A stretch of DNA of 64,000 nucleotides from Synechococcus sp. WH 5701. GTDB lineage: Bacteria; Cyanobacteriota; Cyanobacteriia; PCC-6307; Cyanobiaceae. A program made the translations under genes and the position numbers. Below the pieces are notes generated by a model. That model was given only the letters and a program-made list of their open reading frames with translations. It did no database searches and was not told where the DNA came from. Below, piece by piece: positions 53,840-62,897 of the stretch (its first letter is position 1; the number at the start of each line of letters is the position of its first letter). The stretch is from NCBI RefSeq assembly GCF_000153045.1, contig NZ_CH724159.1:1723513-1787512 (forward strand), written 5' to 3'.

Positions 53840-54097
53840 ATGACCGAGCATCCCCCCGAACCCGCACTGGCCGCCAACACCGCCGCGCTCTACGAGCGGA
53901 TCCAGGGAGATGAGGCCCTGACCCAAGCGCTGTTCCGCCAGGCCTTGCAGGATCCCAAAGGCACGATCGAGCGCATCATCGCCATGGGAGCCCAATTCGA
54001 TCTCCCCGTCACCGAAGCGTCGGTTCGGCAGCATCTGGCCTCCCTTGACGATCTGGAAAGCAAGCAGTGGCTGATCAAAGCCCGTGGTGGGCTCTGA
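53840..54097 (+). CDS. Small Nif11-like protein
   Basis: An 85-residue soluble helical protein. LYERIQGDEALTQALFRQAL followed by GTIERIIAMGAQFDLPVTEA resembles the Nif11 domain pattern (short helices, then a Gly-x-x-hydrophobic turn and a third helix). It ends KARGGL. Nif11 domains also serve as leaders of ribosomal peptide natural products ending in a GG cleavage site, but here no core peptide follows. A GTG two codons upstream (53834) is an alternative start. Family assignment is tentative. Confidence 0.6.
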   Translation: MTEHPPEPALAANTAALYERIQGDEALTQALFRQALQDPKGTIERIIAMGAQFDLPVTEASVRQHLASLDDLESKQWLIKARGGL

Positions 54098-54124
54098 GTC
54101 CGGGGCACCGGGCAGGCTCCTCTG

Positions 54125-54301
54125 TCAGGGGAGTTTCCGGGCCCCCGTGCGCGACGGCTCAGCGGGAACGGGCTGACTCTCGCGAGGGGCCTGGCGCAGC
54201 TCACGCCCACCCTGGGCCCAGCTGAAGAACAGCCAGTAGCTCACGATCGCCAGTCCGGCGGCCACCACGAGCGCCGCCAGCTGCTCCAGACGTTTCACCA
54301 T
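54125..54301 (-). CDS. Candidate small single-span membrane protein, 58 aa
   Basis: A 58-codon frame on the minus strand: MVKRLEQLAALVVAAGLAIV, then SYWLFFSWAQGG, completing one membrane helix (about residues 7-28), and a polar, proline/arginine-rich tail. Positive charges precede the helix, as expected for a real membrane anchor. It fills the gap between the Nif11-like gene and the ABC-F gene, whose start is 86 bases away in the divergent direction. No family is recognised. Confidence 0.55.
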   Translation of the reverse strand: MVKRLEQLAALVVAAGLAIVSYWLFFSWAQGGRELRQAPRESQPVPAEPSRTGARKLP

Positions 54302-54386
54302 CGCAGGCGGTCCCTGGGGGATGGACTGCAGTCTGGCCCGCAGCCGATCGAACCCAGGTCTTGGCCATTGATCGGCCCGAGCGGAG

Positions 54387-56150
54387 ATGATGACGTTTCA
54401 CAGCCGATCCGCCCAAACCGTGCTCCGTCTGGAACGTGTCTCGAAGATCTATCCCAATGGCGAGGTGCTCCGGGATGTCACCTGGGAGGTCAAGGCCGGG
54501 GACCGGGTCGGTCTGGTGGGGGTCAACGGCGCCGGTAAATCCACCCAGCTGCGGCTGATCGCGGGCCTGGAGGAACCCAGCACGGGCCAGGTGGTGCGCC
54601 AGGGGAATCCCCGCATCGCCTACCTGCGCCAGGAGTTCGACGTGGATCTGGAGCGCAGCGTGCGCGAGGAGCTCTTCCAGGCCTTCGGCGAGGCGGCCGA
54701 TGTGCTGATCCGCCAGCACCGGGTGGAGCACGAGATGGCCAGTGATCAGGCGGCCACCGATCCCCACCACCTCGACGAGTTGATCCATGAACTGGGCCAG
54801 CTGCACAGCCGCTTCGAAGCGCTGCACGGCTATGAGCTCGATGCCCGCATCGACAAACTCCTGCCCACCCTCGGCTTCACTCCCGAAGGGGCCGAGGAGC
54901 CGGTGGGGGCCTATTCCGGCGGCTGGCAGATGCGCATCGCCCTGGGCAAGATCCTGCTGCAGGACCCGGATCTGCTGCTGCTGGATGAGCCCACGAACCA
55001 CCTGGATGTCGAGACGATCCAGTGGCTGGAGGGGTATCTGCTCGAGCAGGAGGTGCCCATGGTGGTGGTCAGCCACGACCGCGCCTTCCTCGATCGGGTC
55101 TGCAACCTGATCGTCGAAACGGAGCGGGGGATCTCACGCACCTACCTCGGCAACTACAGCCAGCACCTGGAGCAGAAGGCCCTGGAGCGGGAAGCCAGCC
55201 AGGCCGCCTTCGAGCGCCAGCAGAAGGAACTGGCCAGCCAGCAGGCCTACATCGACCGCTTCCGCGCCAGCGCCACCCGCAGCACCCAGGCCAAGAGCCG
55301 CGAGAAGCTGCTGGAGAAGGTGGAACGGATCGAGGCCCCGCTCGAGGGACTCTCAGGCCCCCGCTTCCAGTTCCCGCCGGCCCCCCGCTCGGGGCGCCAG
55401 GTGGCGGTGATCGACGACCTCACCCACAGCTACGGCGAAAAGATCCTCTTTCTGGGTGCCCATCTGGAGGTGGAGCGGGGTGATCGCATCGCCTTCGTCG
55501 GTCCGAACGGGGCGGGTAAATCCACCTTGCTGCGTCTTGTGATGGGACTGGAAACCCCCGACGGGGGCCAGGCCGGCCTGGGGGAGCACAACGTGGTGGC
55601 GGGCTACTTCGAGCAGAACCAGGCCGAAGCCCTCAATCTCGAGCGCAGCGTCGTCGACACCCTGTTCGAGGCCGTGCCCGACTGGACCCAGACCCAGGTG
55701 CGCTCGCTGCTGGGCAATTTCGGCTTCAGCAACGACGACGTGTTCAAGGAGGTGGGCCAGCTCAGCGGCGGCGAGAAGGCCCGCCTGGCGCTGGCGTTGA
55801 TGCTCCTGACCCCGTGCAACCTTCTGGTGCTGGACGAACCCACCAACCACCTCGACATTCCCGCCAAGCAGATGCTGGAGTCGGCCTTGCAGGGCTACGA
55901 AGGGGCCGCGCTGATCGTCTCCCACGACCGCTACTTCATCTCCCAGGTGGCCAACCGCATCGTGGAGTTGCGCGACGGCGAACTGGTGCTCTACAGGGGC
56001 GACTACGCCTATTACCTGGAGAAAAAAGCCGAAGAGGCCGAAGCCCAAAGGCTCGCCCAGCAGGAACGGGTGAAACAGGCCCGCCAGGAGGCCAACCGGC
56101 AGAAACAGAAGGACAAGACCCAGTCACGCCGCGCCCGCGCCGGCAGCTGA
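54387..56150 (+). CDS. ABC-F family ATPase (Uup-like)
   Basis: A 587-residue protein with two ABC ATPase domains and no membrane segment. Domain 1 has Walker A GVNGAGKST near residue 50, signature YSGGWQMRIALGK and Walker B LLLLDEPTNHLD. The charged linker (about 240-320, FERQQKELASQQAYIDRFRA) is the ABC-F interdomain helix. Domain 2 has GPNGAGKST, LSGGEKARLALAL and LVLDEPTNHLD. The C terminus is a basic coiled tail as in Uup. It acts on ribosomes or branched DNA by analogy. A second ATG follows directly after the first. Confidence 0.92.
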   Translation: MMTFHSRSAQTVLRLERVSKIYPNGEVLRDVTWEVKAGDRVGLVGVNGAGKSTQLRLIAGLEEPSTGQVVRQGNPRIAYLRQEFDVDLERSVREELFQAFGEAADVLIRQHRVEHEMASDQAATDPHHLDELIHELGQLHSRFEALHGYELDARIDKLLPTLGFTPEGAEEPVGAYSGGWQMRIALGKILLQDPDLLLLDEPTNHLDVETIQWLEGYLLEQEVPMVVVSHDRAFLDRVCNLIVETERGISRTYLGNYSQHLEQKALEREASQAAFERQQKELASQQAYIDRFRASATRSTQAKSREKLLEKVERIEAPLEGLSGPRFQFPPAPRSGRQVAVIDDLTHSYGEKILFLGAHLEVERGDRIAFVGPNGAGKSTLLRLVMGLETPDGGQAGLGEHNVVAGYFEQNQAEALNLERSVVDTLFEAVPDWTQTQVRSLLGNFGFSNDDVFKEVGQLSGGEKARLALALMLLTPCNLLVLDEPTNHLDIPAKQMLESALQGYEGAALIVSHDRYFISQVANRIVELRDGELVLYRGDYAYYLEKKAEEAEAQRLAQQERVKQARQEANRQKQKDKTQSRRARAGS

Positions 56151-56302
56151 ACGGCAAAGCGCGGCCTTCAGCCTTGAATCAACTGAATCTCTAAAGCAAG
56201 CACAAACAACTTCATCCTTCAGTAGGCAAAAAGACTCAACTGTCTGGACCCGCCGGAATGATCTCCATATCCTGACCTTATCCCCATTCCCAGGTCCGGC
56301 GC

Positions 56303-56518
56303 ATGACCCATTCCTTCGGCCACCCCCCTGCCAGCCAAGGCGGATCAGGCTCCCACCAACCCGCTCTGGGCATGGCCGTGATCGCCACCGCCACCAGCCT
56401 CGGCCACGACGAAGGCGGTGATTCGGTGGAGAGCTACTTCGAGTGCATCACCACCTGCTCCCTTGACGACGGCGAGTGCATCACCCAGTGCGTGGAGCAG
56501 CTCCGGGAGCACCACTGA
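56303..56518 (+). CDS. Small cyanobacterial protein with twin CX3C motif
   Basis: A 71-residue protein with four cysteines in the C-terminal half at 48, 52, 59 and 63: FECITTCSLDDGECITQCVE, that is C-X3-C-X6-C-X3-C. I recall similar short proteins in Prochlorococcus and Synechococcus, function unknown. The motif could form a disulfide-stapled helical hairpin or bind a metal. An ATG at 56372 would give a 48-residue form starting just before the conserved part and may be the true start. The upstream 152 bases hold no other gene. Confidence 0.7.
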   Translation: MTHSFGHPPASQGGSGSHQPALGMAVIATATSLGHDEGGDSVESYFECITTCSLDDGECITQCVEQLREHH

Positions 56519-56653
56519 GCCCCCTCCAGCGCCAGCCCAAACGCCTCGACGCCATGGGCAGATGCTGACAAAAAATCGGTAACTCTGTGCCGGTCGCTAC
56601 GCGAGCACCCGAAACACTTCGTAGCATTGGCGTGGCTTCACTGCCCCGTCGCG

Positions 56654-56935
56654 ATGTCTCGTATGTCCGAACCGCTCGCCCTCAGCCTTGGTCAAAAGTT
56701 TGAGCTGGAGCGCATGACCCGCATGATCGATTCCACTGGGGATCCCCAGTCGTTGCGTGGTCTGGCCAAGCAACTGCTGCAGGCCTGGCACACCCAGAAA
56801 GCCGCCACGGAATGGATCATGCGCCAGCAGCTGGGAACCCCCAGCCAGTTCGGAGGCCTGGCGAGGTCTGCAGCTGTCCCATCCCGTGAGAGCTCCTCCC
56901 AGCCAAACGTCAACGGTTCGATGGATGTCCTCTGA
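56654..56935 (+). CDS. Small conserved cyanobacterial protein, unknown function
   Basis: A 93-residue soluble protein. The central helix pair (LGQKFELERMTRMIDSTGDP, LRGLAKQLLQAWHTQKAATE, WIMRQQLG) is, as I recall, shared by short hypothetical proteins of marine picocyanobacteria. The C terminus is serine-rich and probably disordered. ATGs at 56654 and 56663 are both possible. It converges on the Deg protease gene 87 bases downstream. Confidence 0.7.
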   Translation: MSRMSEPLALSLGQKFELERMTRMIDSTGDPQSLRGLAKQLLQAWHTQKAATEWIMRQQLGTPSQFGGLARSAAVPSRESSSQPNVNGSMDVL

Positions 56936-57022
56936 ACCAGGGATCAGCGCTGATCCCATCCAGAGGGGAGCCCATGGTTGCCATGGTGCTCTCCTCGTCT
57001 GCATGGATCATCACTTCGGCGC

Positions 57023-58165
57023 TTACCGGGCTTGTCTCCTGCCACTTTCCATGCCCGTGGGCACCACCTCAAGCTGAACCGGGGTGCCGCCCCGCATCAC
57101 CTTGAGCGCCATCGGCCGCCCGACACCATTGGCCTCCACGGCGTCCACCATCTGAGACGGACCGGCCACCGGCTTGCCTGCCGCCGCCACGATCACGTCT
57201 CCACTGCGCAGACCAGCTCTTGAGGCTGGGCCTCCAGGCATCACCGAACGCACCAGCGCACCCCCACTCAAGCTGCGCTTCAGCTCGGGGGGAAGGTTGT
57301 CGAGCCCCACGCCGATCATCGGGTGACTGACCCGGCCCGTGGCCAGCAATTGATTGGCGATCTCCCGGGCCCGGTTGATCGGAATGGCAAAGCCCAGGCC
57401 CGCTCCGGGACCTGAGCGCACCAGGGTGTTGATCCCCACCACTTCACCGTCGGCATTGAGCAGGGGGCCACCGGAATTGCCCGGATTGATCGCCGCGTCG
57501 GTCTGAATCAGATCCAGCCGCTTGTCAGTGATGCCCAGCTTGGCCACATTGCGGTTGAGGTTGCTGACGATGCCCATGGTCACGGTGTTATCCAGCCCGT
57601 AGGGGTTTCCCACCGCAATCGCCCAGTCACCCACCTGAAGAGCATCGGAATTGCCCAGGGGGGCCACAGGCCAGGGACCTGGCTCCATCAGCCGCACCAG
57701 GGCCAGATCGGTGAGGTTGTCGAGGCCGATCACCTTGCCCTCCGTGCGACGGCCATCCTTGAGCCCCACGAAGACCCGGTCAGTTTTCTCGACCACATGG
57801 GCATTGGTGAGGATCAGACCATTGGACTGGAAGATCACGCCGCTGCCCTGGCCCCGCTCAGTGCGCTGACTGGGCTGCTGGGCCTGGGGGAAAAAACGCC
57901 GGAAGAAAGGATCGAGCATCATTCCCGGCGGCAGTCCGCCGCTGCCCGGGCGAACAACGGTGCGCTCGGTGTCGATCGTGACCACGGCCGGACCTGAACG
58001 GCGCACCGCATCGGCCACGAACGACTGGCGGGAGAGGGACGCCGCCGCCGCAGGCCTGGCCAGGGCAGGCAGGGGAGCAAGCGGCAGCAGCGGAGATCCC
58101 AGCAGCAGGGCCAGGGGCAGAACAGGACGCATGGACCGACGCCAGAGGGACTTCATCGTCGTCAC
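57023..58165 (-). CDS. Deg/HtrA-type serine protease (HhoA-like)
   Basis: A 380-residue exported protease for protein quality control. Signal peptide at about residues 14-37 ([20 protein letters not shown]). The trypsin-like domain carries the triad His in [10 protein letters not shown] near 122, Asp in LTDLALVRL near 152 and Ser in [10 protein letters not shown] near 229. One PDZ domain follows from about residue 280 ([31 protein letters not shown]). A single PDZ domain matches the cyanobacterial HhoA/HhoB/HtrA group. Two alternative ATGs lie within the first ten codons. Confidence 0.93.
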   Translation of the reverse strand: MTTMKSLWRRSMRPVLPLALLLGSPLLPLAPLPALARPAAAASLSRQSFVADAVRRSGPAVVTIDTERTVVRPGSGGLPPGMMLDPFFRRFFPQAQQPSQRTERGQGSGVIFQSNGLILTNAHVVEKTDRVFVGLKDGRRTEGKVIGLDNLTDLALVRLMEPGPWPVAPLGNSDALQVGDWAIAVGNPYGLDNTVTMGIVSNLNRNVAKLGITDKRLDLIQTDAAINPGNSGGPLLNADGEVVGINTLVRSGPGAGLGFAIPINRAREIANQLLATGRVSHPMIGVGLDNLPPELKRSLSGGALVRSVMPGGPASRAGLRSGDVIVAAAGKPVAGPSQMVDAVEANGVGRPMALKVMRGGTPVQLEVVPTGMESGRRQAR

Positions 58166-58317
58166 GTCAGAGGTTCACAAGGGTTTTTGGACCGTAACGG
58201 CAGTGGCGGGCTGCACGTAAGGCCGGTCACCCGCCAAGGTGTGACGAAGTGCAGCGGGAAGACCCAGACAAAAGACCAGACCAGCGCCTAGGCTTTACAA
58301 AGATTTGCGAACGAACC

Positions 58318-58419
58318 ATGGATACGAGCTCGTTGTTGCTCATTTTTCTTGCCTTTGGAGCCGCTTGCAGCAGCCTCTGGGCCTGGAAGCTCGCCCAGGG
58401 AGCCTCATCCAGGCAATGA
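58318..58419 (+). CDS. Candidate small single-span membrane peptide, 33 aa
   Basis: MDTSSLLLIFLAFGAACSSL, then WAWKLAQGASSRQ: one hydrophobic helix (residues 5-24) with a basic end, the size of photosystem or NDH-1 accessory peptides. It does not match psbM, psbX, psbN, petN, petL or psaM as I remember them. It lies between the Deg protease (divergent, 152 bases) and the DUF2973-like gene (42 bases downstream, same strand). Confidence 0.4.
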   Translation: MDTSSLLLIFLAFGAACSSLWAWKLAQGASSRQ

Positions 58420-58461
58420 TGGAGGTGTGAGCGGGATTTTCCCAGCACCGCCGAGCCGCCA

Positions 58462-58770
58462 ATGGCACCGTTGTTGTCTCAGATCTTTCCGATCCTCTAC
58501 GGAGCTTGCCTGCTGATTCTCCTCTGGCAGGCTTTCAAGGTGATGGCCAGGGGATTTTCGGCTGTCCCTCGCCCGGGCGATCCAGGCAGCTCAATACCCA
58601 TGGCTCCAGGTCAGGCTGACGAGGCCCAGCTCAAAGGAGACCGCACGGGCAGGCTCACCATCCACCCCGAGCTCCTCGATGCCGATGGGCAGATCACCTC
58701 TGAGGATCTGCTCACCGTGCGCTTCGGTGGAGACAACGATCCCCCCAAGCTCCCGGCCCAGACCGACTGA
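58462..58770 (+). CDS. DUF2973-like membrane protein
   Basis: A 102-residue protein with one N-terminal helix (IFPILYGACLLILLWQAF, about residues 8-25) and a polar C-terminal half containing GRLTIHPELLDADGQITSED and LLTVRFGG, which matches the conserved HPELLD segment of the cyanobacterial DUF2973 family. Function unknown. It may form a unit with the 33-residue peptide upstream and the 137-residue protein downstream. Confidence 0.72.
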   Translation: MAPLLSQIFPILYGACLLILLWQAFKVMARGFSAVPRPGDPGSSIPMAPGQADEAQLKGDRTGRLTIHPELLDADGQITSEDLLTVRFGGDNDPPKLPAQTD

Positions 58771-58821
58771 TCCGGCTCCTTCATATCTTGGGGCGATCCT
58801 TCCGGCTGGTACAACCGGTTG

Positions 58822-59235
58822 GTGAACCCGAGTTCTGGCGGAGGCCGAGAATTGGATCAGAAAACACGCATTGTGGCGGCCGTGCTGCGCGGACTGAAGC
58901 TGCCGCCCCGTTTCCGCCTTCACCTGATCAAAGACGACCCCATCCGCCTGGAGCTGAGCCTGACCCCTGCCTACGGCAAAGACCCGATTCTGGTGGGGCT
59001 GGTGGAATCTCAGGACCTGGTGGCCCGCCGCGACCGTGAAGGCCGCATCCCCCGAGACCTGCAGGGCACCTGGGACTGGACCGTGCGCCACGGCAAAGTC
59101 AGCACCGGCGGCTGGAACCCCTACCTCAAAGAGGCCCTCCAGACCATGTTCGAAACGGGCCTGCCGGCGATTGTCTACGAGGAAACCACCGGAGAGGCCT
59201 ACCACCCGGTGGATGGGGCCCGTCACGTGCGCTGA
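58822..59235 (+). CDS. Conserved-looking soluble protein, unknown function
   Basis: A 137-residue protein rich in charged and aromatic residues: QKTRIVAAVLRGLKLPPRFR near residue 14, then LIKDDPIRLELSLTPAYGK and GTWDWTVRHGKVSTGGWNPY, and a helical end (LKEALQTMFETGLPAIVYEE). I recall no named domain, though the sequence has the feel of a conserved cyanobacterial protein. Start assigned to the GTG at 58822; TTG at 58819 is next to it. Confidence 0.68.
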   Translation: MNPSSGGGRELDQKTRIVAAVLRGLKLPPRFRLHLIKDDPIRLELSLTPAYGKDPILVGLVESQDLVARRDREGRIPRDLQGTWDWTVRHGKVSTGGWNPYLKEALQTMFETGLPAIVYEETTGEAYHPVDGARHVR

Positions 59236-59355
59236 TCAGCGGGAGCTTCGGCTCTGTGATCATTCCAACGTGTGGCGACGAAACGTGGCCATCAACACCG
59301 CCCACCCCACCCGGCGGCGTTAAAACATCGGCATCCACTTCTTCCGATTTTCTTC

Positions 59356-59460
59356 ATGTCCTCTCTGGGCCTGTCCGTCGGGCCGCTTGTGCGCTTGCTG
59401 GCCTCCCTGGGATTGCTCAGCACCGCCCTGCTGGCCCTTGTCCTGCGGCTCCTAGGTTGA
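59356..59460 (+). CDS. Candidate small single-span membrane peptide, 34 aa
   Basis: MSSLGLSVGPLVRLLASLGL followed by LSTALLALVLRLLG: one long hydrophobic helix with two arginines at its ends. An in-frame start at 59272 would add 28 hydrophilic residues. It sits alone in the gap before hrpB, on the same strand. No known photosystem subunit matches from memory. The high leucine content could also arise by chance in GC-rich DNA. Confidence 0.4.
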   Translation: MSSLGLSVGPLVRLLASLGLLSTALLALVLRLLG

Positions 59461-59521
59461 GCCTCCTGGCACCGCTCCAGACGCTTTCGCCTGCGGGGCC
59501 CATCACCCCCTGCTGAACTCC

Positions 59522-62086
59522 ATGGGCTTCCCCTGCAACCGCCACGGGGAAGCGTTGCCGATCGACCCGCTGCTGCCGGAGATCCTGCACCAACTTCCCC
59601 CCGGCGGCACCCTTCTTCTTCAGGCCCCACCCGGGGCCGGCAAAACCACCCGCGTCCCCCTTGCCCTGCTGCAGCACTTGGCCACCGGCCAGGGTGAGCT
59701 GGGCAGCATCCTGATGCTCGAGCCCCGTCGGCTCGCGGCTAAAGCCGCCGCCACCCGCCTGGCCGAAGCCCTCGGAGAGCCGGTTGGCGCCCTGGTGGGC
59801 TATCGAGTGAGGCTGGAGCAGCGCTGTTCCAGAGCAACCCGCCTGGAGGTGCTCACCGACGGTCTTTTTCTGCGCCGTCTTCAGGACGATCCTGCTCTCG
59901 ACGGTGTGGCGGCAGTGATCTTCGATGAATTTCACGAGCGTCGCAGCGACGCCGATCTCGCCCTGGCCCTGTTGCGGGAAGCCCGCCCTCTGCTGAATCC
60001 CCAGCTACGGCTGCTGGTGATGTCGGCCACACTCAACCTGCAACCCCTCAGCCAGCAACTTCCGGACGCGGTGGTGCTCAGCTGCGAGGGGCGCAGCCAT
60101 CCGGTGGAGCTGCACCACCAACTGCCACGGGAGCGGGAGCCGCTGGGGGCCCAGGTGGTGCGCGCCCTCGAGGGCCACTGGCTGCAGGAGGAGGAGTGCG
60201 AAGCCGGTACGGCCCTGGTGTTCCTGCCGGGCCAACGGGAGATCCAGCAGGCGCTGCGCACGATCGAGAACACCAGTTGGGGCCAGCGGACGGAGCTCCA
60301 TACCCTGCACGGAGGCCTGTCTCTTGAGGCCCAGGGTCGCGCCATCGACGCCAGCCTCCATGCCGGCGGCAAGGTGGTGCTCACCACCGCAATCGCCGAA
60401 AGCTCCCTCACGATCGAGGGCGTTCGTCTGGTGGTCGACAGCGGTCTGAGCCGGCGCAGCCGCTTCGATCCCCGCACCGGCATGGACGGACTGGTCACCC
60501 TGCCCGCCAGCCAGGCCAGCGCCGAGCAGCGGCGGGGCCGGGCCGGGCGCCTGGGGCCCGGCTGCTGCGTGAGGCTCTGGTCGGCGGCAGAGCAGCAACG
60601 GCGGCCGGCCTACGACCCGCCCGAGCTGCTGGAAGCGGATCCCCTGCCCCTGGTGCTGCAACTCGCCCGCTGGGGGGCAGGCCTGGGAGAATCGCTCCCC
60701 TGGCTGGACCCGCCGCCGCAGGCCGCCCTGCGCCAGGGACTGGAGCTGCTCACTCAGCTGGGCGCCGTCGACCAGCAGGGGGTTCTCACCGCCCATGGCC
60801 GGGCCATGGCCCAGCTGGGACTGCATCCCCGCCTGGCTCACATGCTGCTGGAAGGCCAGCGCCTGGGCAGGGCCCGGCTGGCTTGCGAGCTGGCGACCCT
60901 GCTCAATGAACGCGACCCCCTGGCGGGCCAGGGGGCGGGCAGCGATCTGATGGCCCGCCTCGACTGGCTGCGCCAGGACGGGCGTGACCCCAGGCGAGGG
61001 CCGCTCAGGCAGCTCTGCCGACAACTCCAGCAGCAGTTGCAGGGGACCTCCCTGCCAGCAGCCGGCACCTCCTGTCTGGCGGAGGCTGAGGCGGCAGCAT
61101 GGCTTCTGAGCTGCGCCTATCCCGAGCGGATCGCCCTGGCACGCCTGGAGGGGCAGGGGCGCTTTCTCATGCGCAGTGGCCGCGGGGCCCAACTGCCGGC
61201 CCACGACCCCCTGGCTGGCCACACCGTGCTGGCGGTGGCAACGGTGGACGGTAGCGGCAGCGATGTTCGCATCCTCCAGGCCTTGCCGCTGCAGCGCCAG
61301 AGCCTGGAGAGACTTCATGCCGAGCAGGGCTGCCAGCTGCCGCTGGTGAGCTGGGAGCCGGCCGAGCGACGGGTGCGGGCCGTGATCGAGCGGCGGCTCG
61401 GGGCCCTGGTGCTGGAGCGTCGCCCCTGGGACGACCCACCAGAGGCGGCTGTGCTGGCGGCGGTGCTGGAAGGCATCCGTTCGCTCGGTCTGGGGGTGCT
61501 GCCCTGGACCCGCGACAGCCGTGACCTGCAACACCGCCTCACCCTGGCCCACGCTCGCCTGGGAAGACCCTGGCCCGATCGCAGCGAGGCAGCGTTGGCG
61601 CGAGAGCTGGAGGAGTGGCTGGGAGATCAGCTGCTCGGCCTGCGTGCCCTGGACGATCTACGCCAGCTCGACCTGAAGGAAGGGCTCTGGAGCGGGCTGC
61701 CCTGGGAGCAACGCCAGGAGCTGGAACGCCTGCTCCCCAGCCAGATCGTCCTTCCCACCGGGCGCAAGGCCCGACTGGACTACGGCAGTGGCGAGCCCGT
61801 GCTCGCCGTGAAACTCCAGGAACTGTTTGGTCTGAGCGAGGGGCCCAGAGTTCTGGAGGGTGTGCTGCCGGTGAGCCTGCATCTGCTCTCCCCAGCCAGG
61901 CGCCCGGTGCAGATCACCCAGGATCTGGGCGGTTTCTGGCGGGGAAGCTATGCCCAGGTGCGCCGGGAGCTCAGGGGGCGCTACCCCAGGCATCCCTGGC
62001 CAGAAGATCCGGCTCAGGCCGTGCCCACTGCCGCCACCAGCCGCGCCCAGGCCCGCAACCGTCAGGGATCAGCCAGGACGCCATGA
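59522..62086 (+). CDS. hrpB: ATP-dependent helicase HrpB
   Basis: An 854-residue DEAH-type helicase. Walker A is LLQAPPGAGKTTRVPLALL near residues 31-49, motif Ia LMLEPRRLAAKAAATRLAE, the DEFH box VIFDEFHERRSDADLALALL near 132, motif III LLVMSATLN and motif VI QRRGRAGRLGPG near 337. The C-terminal HrpB domain has SYAQVRRELRGRYPRHPWPE, typical of this family. Its cellular role is not well defined (RNA helicase by homology). It ends one base before the convergent HAD phosphatase gene. Confidence 0.94.
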   Translation: MGFPCNRHGEALPIDPLLPEILHQLPPGGTLLLQAPPGAGKTTRVPLALLQHLATGQGELGSILMLEPRRLAAKAAATRLAEALGEPVGALVGYRVRLEQRCSRATRLEVLTDGLFLRRLQDDPALDGVAAVIFDEFHERRSDADLALALLREARPLLNPQLRLLVMSATLNLQPLSQQLPDAVVLSCEGRSHPVELHHQLPREREPLGAQVVRALEGHWLQEEECEAGTALVFLPGQREIQQALRTIENTSWGQRTELHTLHGGLSLEAQGRAIDASLHAGGKVVLTTAIAESSLTIEGVRLVVDSGLSRRSRFDPRTGMDGLVTLPASQASAEQRRGRAGRLGPGCCVRLWSAAEQQRRPAYDPPELLEADPLPLVLQLARWGAGLGESLPWLDPPPQAALRQGLELLTQLGAVDQQGVLTAHGRAMAQLGLHPRLAHMLLEGQRLGRARLACELATLLNERDPLAGQGAGSDLMARLDWLRQDGRDPRRGPLRQLCRQLQQQLQGTSLPAAGTSCLAEAEAAAWLLSCAYPERIALARLEGQGRFLMRSGRGAQLPAHDPLAGHTVLAVATVDGSGSDVRILQALPLQRQSLERLHAEQGCQLPLVSWEPAERRVRAVIERRLGALVLERRPWDDPPEAAVLAAVLEGIRSLGLGVLPWTRDSRDLQHRLTLAHARLGRPWPDRSEAALARELEEWLGDQLLGLRALDDLRQLDLKEGLWSGLPWEQRQELERLLPSQIVLPTGRKARLDYGSGEPVLAVKLQELFGLSEGPRVLEGVLPVSLHLLSPARRPVQITQDLGGFWRGSYAQVRRELRGRYPRHPWPEDPAQAVPTAATSRAQARNRQGSARTP

Positions 62087-62087
62087 G

Positions 62088-62897
62088 TCAATCGAAGAGG
62101 TGGGCGAAGCCGAAGTGGTGAAGCCCCTCAACGATGCCGTCGCAACCATGGCCCACCGCCGGGAAAGTGGCTGGCAAGCGGGGTAGATGAAGGCGCAGGG
62201 CCGGCTCGGCATTGCCGACCATGATCCCCGGGAGTCCGGTCTGGAACATGGCCAGATCGTTGAGGCTGTCCCCGGCCGTCACCACCTGGCGGGGGTCGAG
62301 CTCCAGCCAGCCCAGCAGCTCCAGGAGGGTGGAGCCCTTGGCGACGCCACCAGGGAGCACATCGAAGTAGCGGCCGCCCGAATGCAGGCAATCGACACCC
62401 TCAGCCTCCAGGCGGGGGACCAGTCCGTGGTCGAAGCTCTCAGGGTCGTAGTCGTAGGCGAGGTGCCGATCGACGCTGATGGGCTCGGCACTCAGGCCCG
62501 GCTGGCCCCTCAGCAGGGGCTCGAGCCGCTGCTGCAGCCCCCGCCAGCGCCGCTCGATCGGATCGACGGCCAGGGGCACGAGCTGGAGGCTGGCGCCGCA
62601 GGCCACCGTGCAGCCCACATCACCGATCACCAGGTGGGGAGCCCCCAGCCCAAGGCGTGGTTCCTGCCTCAGCAACCGGGACACCGAGCCAAGGTCGCGC
62701 CCCGTGCAGAACACATGCAGCACCTGCTCCCGGCGCGATCTCAGCCAGCCGTAGAGGCGCTGGCGTCCGGACATGGGCCCCTCCAGCAGGGTGCCATCGA
62801 GATCCGTGACCAGGACCAGGTCCGGACTGCTGGGCAGGGGAGCGGACAATTGCCCTTGAAGACGCCGTCGTCGAGCGCCTACCGGAACGCCGGTCAT
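62088..62897 (-). CDS. HAD superfamily (IIB) sugar-phosphatase-like protein
   Basis: A 269-residue phosphatase. Motif I LVLVTDLDGTLLEG near residue 28-41, motif II FCTGRDLGSVSRLL near 69, the Cap segment up to about residue 190, motif III lysine in GVAKGSTLLELLGWL near 195, and motif IV VVTAGDSLNDLAMF near 215. The C-terminal pattern GCDGIVEGLHHFGF recalls sucrose-phosphate phosphatases, so a compatible-solute phosphatase is likely, but the substrate is unproven. The ATG at 62897 is preferred to an upstream in-frame one at 62969. Confidence 0.82.
   Translation of the reverse strand: MTGVPVGARRRRLQGQLSAPLPSSPDLVLVTDLDGTLLEGPMSGRQRLYGWLRSRREQVLHVFCTGRDLGSVSRLLRQEPRLGLGAPHLVIGDVGCTVACGASLQLVPLAVDPIERRWRGLQQRLEPLLRGQPGLSAEPISVDRHLAYDYDPESFDHGLVPRLEAEGVDCLHSGGRYFDVLPGGVAKGSTLLELLGWLELDPRQVVTAGDSLNDLAMFQTGLPGIMVGNAEPALRLHLPRLPATFPAVGHGCDGIVEGLHHFGFAHLFD

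Noticed and set aside
54201..55076. 291-codon minus-strand frame opposite the ABC-F gene
   Set aside because: Shadow of the ABC domain; only the 58-codon frame at 54125-54301, in a different frame, looks protein-like.
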